From assembly GCA_017938365.1 (NCBI GenBank), contig JAGBBT010000079.1, forward strand, positions 1 through 61,501: 61,501 nucleotides of DNA, written 5' to 3'. This document shows, in pieces, positions 58,919-61,501 of the stretch. Every line of letters starts with the position of its first letter. The stretch's first letter is position 1. The notes beneath the pieces are model-generated. The model ran no database searches, was not told the origin of the DNA, and saw nothing but the letters and a program-made list of their open reading frames with translations. Source of the stretch: Treponema sp. Its GTDB lineage: Bacteria > Spirochaetota > Spirochaetia > Treponematales > Treponemataceae. The translations under genes and the position numbers were made by a program.

Positions 58919-60418
58919 ATGAGATGCGGAAATATTTTTACATTTGCAAAAAAATATATATTAAGATTTTTCTTTACTCTTTATTGTTTTCATTTATCTG
59001 CAGAACAGTATTCTAATGCTGTAAAAGTGTATACAGATCCCAAGGTTTATATCCTATTTATAATTTTTTCCATTTTTTGTTTTTGTATACTTATAGGAAA
59101 TATACAAAATAAAAAGAAGATAAAAAACTTTGGAATTACTGACGAATTAACAGGCTTACCAACTACTAGAAAGTTAAAAATAGACTTAAAAAAGATATTA
59201 TTAACCGCAAAACCTAACGAATATACGATAATCAGTTTAGACATAAATTCCTACAGATACATAATAGAATCCTTTGGTCAAGATGTTGGAAACTCTATCT
59301 TAATTGCTTTGTCACGCCATATTGAATCAGTTATTCCTAAAGGTTCCATACTTTGTCACAATTTCGTAGATAATTTTTATATTGTTGTTCATACAACTTT
59401 CTTACCTGCACTTGAAGATATTGTTTTTAATATTACAAATGTAGATGAAGCACTTTCTAATCTACTTCCAAAGCATTACAAATTAGATTTCAGTGTCGGA
59501 ATCTGCGAAATTAACAATCCAAAAGAAGACATTGAATCATTAATGGAAAAAGCAAATACAGCCAGAGAAACAGGAAAAACAAGTTTTAATCCAAAACGAC
59601 TCTCAGTTTTTACAGAAAGCATGCAAAGTAATCGAGAAAACGAAAGAGAAATCATTTTTGATATGGATAGAGCTCTTAAAGAAAATGAATTTATTGTTTA
59701 CTATCAACCTAAATTCAGTTTGTCAGACGGTAAAGTTGTAGGAGCAGAAGCTTTAGTTCGTTGGAATCATAAAACAAGAGGTTTATTAACACCAGGATAT
59801 TTTATTCCATTCTTCGAAAAAAATGGTTTTATACAAAACATAGATATACTTGTTTTTGAAAGTTGCTGTAAGTTCTTAGATAACTGGAATAAAAGTCAAA
59901 AAAATCCAGTTCCAATAACAATCTCATGTAATTTATCTAGATTGCAGCTTTATAATCCTGATTTAGCAACAAAATATGCAAATATCGCATCTAAATATCA
60001 GATTGCTCCATCAAATATCGAAATTGAACTTACAGAAAGTCTTATGATGGACAACAAAGACAGATTATTAAAAGCTATGCACAAAATAAAAAATGCAGGT
60101 TTTACAATCTCAGTTGATGATTTTGGTTCTGGATTTTCTTCCTTAAGTTTATTAAAAGATATACCAGCTAATGTATTAAAATTAGACCGAGAATTCTTAA
60201 ATTCAAATTGTGATAACGAAAAAGAAAAAATAATTATTCACTCAGTAATTAACATGGCAAAAGAATTAGATATGCAGACTGTAGCAGAAGGCGTTGAAGA
60301 CCAAAAACAATCTGATTTATTAAAGAATATGGGTTGTGATATTGTACAAGGATTTTTCTATGCAAAACCAATGCCAGAAGTTGAGTTTAATAACTTATTA
60401 AAGAATGCATTTGCATAA
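58919..60418 (+). CDS. c-di-GMP phosphodiesterase with degenerate GGDEF and intact EAL domain
   Basis: A 499-residue signalling protein. Two membrane segments lie at the N-terminus (about 10-28 and 42-62). A GGDEF-fold domain (about 75-235) begins TDELTGLPTTRKLKIDL, but its catalytic motif is lost: the position of GGDEF reads FVDNF. The EAL domain (about 245-495) is complete: GAEALVRWNHKTRGLL, ISCNLSRLQL, EIELTES, VDDFGSGFSSLSLLKD, VLKLDREFL and VAEGVEDQKQSDLL. It should hydrolyse cyclic di-GMP, with the GGDEF part as a sensor or GTP site. It lies divergent from the flagellar rod operon, a setting that fits a motility-to-attachment switch. Confidence 0.92.
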   Translation: MRCGNIFTFAKKYILRFFFTLYCFHLSAEQYSNAVKVYTDPKVYILFIIFSIFCFCILIGNIQNKKKIKNFGITDELTGLPTTRKLKIDLKKILLTAKPNEYTIISLDINSYRYIIESFGQDVGNSILIALSRHIESVIPKGSILCHNFVDNFYIVVHTTFLPALEDIVFNITNVDEALSNLLPKHYKLDFSVGICEINNPKEDIESLMEKANTARETGKTSFNPKRLSVFTESMQSNRENEREIIFDMDRALKENEFIVYYQPKFSLSDGKVVGAEALVRWNHKTRGLLTPGYFIPFFEKNGFIQNIDILVFESCCKFLDNWNKSQKNPVPITISCNLSRLQLYNPDLATKYANIASKYQIAPSNIEIELTESLMMDNKDRLLKAMHKIKNAGFTISVDDFGSGFSSLSLLKDIPANVLKLDREFLNSNCDNEKEKIIIHSVINMAKELDMQTVAEGVEDQKQSDLLKNMGCDIVQGFFYAKPMPEVEFNNLLKNAFA

Positions 60419-60423
60419 TTTAT

Positions 60424-60452
60424 TTGAAATCTACTAAATTGCGATTTATAAT
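60424..60452 (+). promoter_or_regulatory. Promoter of glgC
   Basis: TTGAAA (60424-60429), 17 bases, TATAAT (60447-60452), about 40 bases before the ATG at 60492. AAGGAG precedes the ATG. Confidence 0.65.
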
Positions 60453-60491
60453 ATAAATAGTTCTAAAAAAGTAAAAAAAAGGAGTACACAC

Positions 60492-61501
60492 ATGTCTAAC
60501 AAAACAGAAAAAACTAAAGTTATTGCTATTATTCTTGGAGGTGGAAAAGGTACTCGACTTTATCCTCTTACAAAAGAACGCTCAAAACCAGCAGTTCCTT
60601 TTGGAGGCAAATACAGAATTGTAGATATACCAATTTCAAATTGTATAAATTCAGGATATAAAAAGATTTATTTATTAACACAATTTAACAGTGCTTCTTT
60701 GCACCATCACATAACAAACTCATATAATTTTGATAGATTCTCAAACGGCTTTGTAGAAATTCTTGCTGCAGAACAAACGCTAGAACATTCTGGATGGTTT
60801 GAAGGTACAGCAGATGCCGTAAGAAAAAATATGGTTCATTTTAAATCACAAAATCCAACACATTACATAATCCTCTCTGGAGACCAATTGTACAGAATGG
60901 ATTTAAAAAAGTTTATGGATAGCCATATAGAGAGTGGTTCTGATATTACAATAGCAACAACAGCAGTAAACAGAAAAGACGCTTCTGGATTTGGAATAAT
61001 GAAAATTGATTCAAAACATAAAATTACTGCTTTCCAAGAAAAGCCAGCCGCAGATTTAAATATTGACGATTGGAAGATTCCTGAAAACGCAAGAGGAAAC
61101 CTACCAGCAGAAAAAGAATATTTAGCATCAATGGGTATATATATATTTAATGCAAAAACAATGGAAGAAGCATTAAATAACAGCTACACAGACTTTGGAA
61201 AAGAAATCATTCCTGAAGCAATTAATACAAAAAAAGTTAACTCATATATTTTTAATGGATATTGGGAAGACATTGGAACCATCAGAAGTTTCTATGAAGC
61301 AACATTAGATTTAACAAGTTATAACCCTGCATTCAATTTATACGATGTTGAGGAACCAATTTATACACACATGAGAAACCTTCCTCCATCAAAAATAAAC
61401 GGAGCAGTTATAGAAAACTCATTAACAGCAGAAGGTTGTGTAATATCTAAAGCAACATTAAAACGCTCTGTTATAGGTGTTAGATCAATAATAGAAAACG
61501 A
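60492..61501 (+). CDS. glgC: Glucose-1-phosphate adenylyltransferase (3' end outside window)
   Basis: Makes ADP-glucose, the donor for glycogen synthase (glgA at 31186-32664). The first 336 residues are present. Nucleotide-binding IIL-GGGKGTRLYPLTKERSKPAV with the lysine that binds phosphate, GGKYRIVDIPISNCINSG, QTLEHSGWFEGTADAVRKNM, YIILSGDQLYRMD, FGIMKIDSKHKITAFQEKP, and NGYWEDIGTIRSFYEATLDL are all the family pattern. The beta-helix C-terminal domain is just beginning at the edge. The start at 60492 has AAGGAG ten bases upstream. Confidence 0.96.
   Translation, partial: MSNKTEKTKVIAIILGGGKGTRLYPLTKERSKPAVPFGGKYRIVDIPISNCINSGYKKIYLLTQFNSASLHHHITNSYNFDRFSNGFVEILAAEQTLEHSGWFEGTADAVRKNMVHFKSQNPTHYIILSGDQLYRMDLKKFMDSHIESGSDITIATTAVNRKDASGFGIMKIDSKHKITAFQEKPAADLNIDDWKIPENARGNLPAEKEYLASMGIYIFNAKTMEEALNNSYTDFGKEIIPEAINTKKVNSYIFNGYWEDIGTIRSFYEATLDLTSYNPAFNLYDVEEPIYTHMRNLPPSKINGAVIENSLTAEGCVISKATLKRSVIGVRSIIEN

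Noticed and set aside
59100..59620. Active diguanylate cyclase
   Set aside because: The GGDEF motif is degenerate (FVDNF at the active loop), so only the EAL domain is expected to be catalytic.
1..61501. CRISPR array, insertion sequence, prophage, integron or rRNA
   Set aside because: No spaced direct repeats, transposase or integrase motifs, phage structural genes or rRNA sequence were seen.

Overview
The window looks like chromosome of a low-GC, host-associated spirochete, most likely a Treponema. The reasons are a P83/100-family exported protein first known from Borrelia, flagellar rod genes behind a textbook sigma-28 promoter, exported beta-propeller, HEAT and ankyrin proteins of the treponemal kind, and strongly AT-biased third codon positions. 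It carries no insertion sequence, prophage, CRISPR array or rRNA. The only RNA gene seen is one tRNA-Gly(UCC).

Layout. (1) 1-180 is the 5' end of an MFS transporter. (2) 275-6019, minus strand, is an exopolysaccharide operon: a galacturonokinase-like GHMP kinase, a sugar nucleotidyltransferase, a Wzz-like chain-length protein, a Wza-like export protein with a 15-bp tandem repeat, and mannose-1-phosphate guanylyltransferase. (3) 6138-18636, plus strand, is the most unusual block: a GT8-like glycosyltransferase, a 897-aa YidC-fold/sulfatase-superfamily fusion, a LicC-like cytidylyltransferase fused to a PLP enzyme, a CDP-glycerol-glycerophosphotransferase-like protein, a VTC-type polyphosphate polymerase domain, DUF4956, a CotH-type kinase, and a second 897-aa YidC/sulfatase fusion. 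I read it as a surface-polymer (phospho-substituted glycan or teichoic-acid-like) assembly system. (4) 18753-20792, minus: tRNA-Gly, rnc, acpP, rpmF, coaD. (5) 20846-31142, plus: a lipoprotein, a HEAT protein, maf, rpsB-tsf behind a structured leader, frr-uppS-cdsA-dxr-rseP and a beta-propeller protein. (6) 31186-33863, minus: glgA and an aminotransferase. (7) 33946-39333, plus: an exported hypothetical, an RNA methyltransferase, a PQQ-like propeller and P83/100. (8) 39457-42727, minus: rpsF-ssb-rpsR-rplI-dnaB with hairpins between the genes. (9) 42900-50821, plus: an ankyrin protein, rsmD, two TPR-type proteins, rlmN, a small HMA-like protein, a 2-hydroxyacid dehydrogenase, leuC-leuD. (10) 50903-58724, minus: an exported UGSC-like protein, cytidylate kinase, yicC, murC, tcdA, a rod-binding FlgJ-type protein, flgG and flgF. 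(11) 58919-61501, plus: a GGDEF(degenerate)-EAL protein and the 5' part of glgC.

How the parts work together. The first 18.6 kb makes, exports and probably decorates envelope polysaccharide. CTP-dependent activation by the NTase/PLP fusion would feed the glycerophosphotransferase-like enzyme, and two membrane-anchored sulfatase-superfamily proteins could transfer phospho-groups outside the membrane. The rest is mainly housekeeping: translation, isoprenoid/phospholipid precursors, peptidoglycan, glycogen and motility.

A recurrent feature is a sigma-70-like -10 box ending only 5-9 bases before the start codon with no Shine-Dalgarno sequence, which suggests several leaderless mRNAs. All functional calls rest on reading motifs by eye. 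No database search or alignment program was run.
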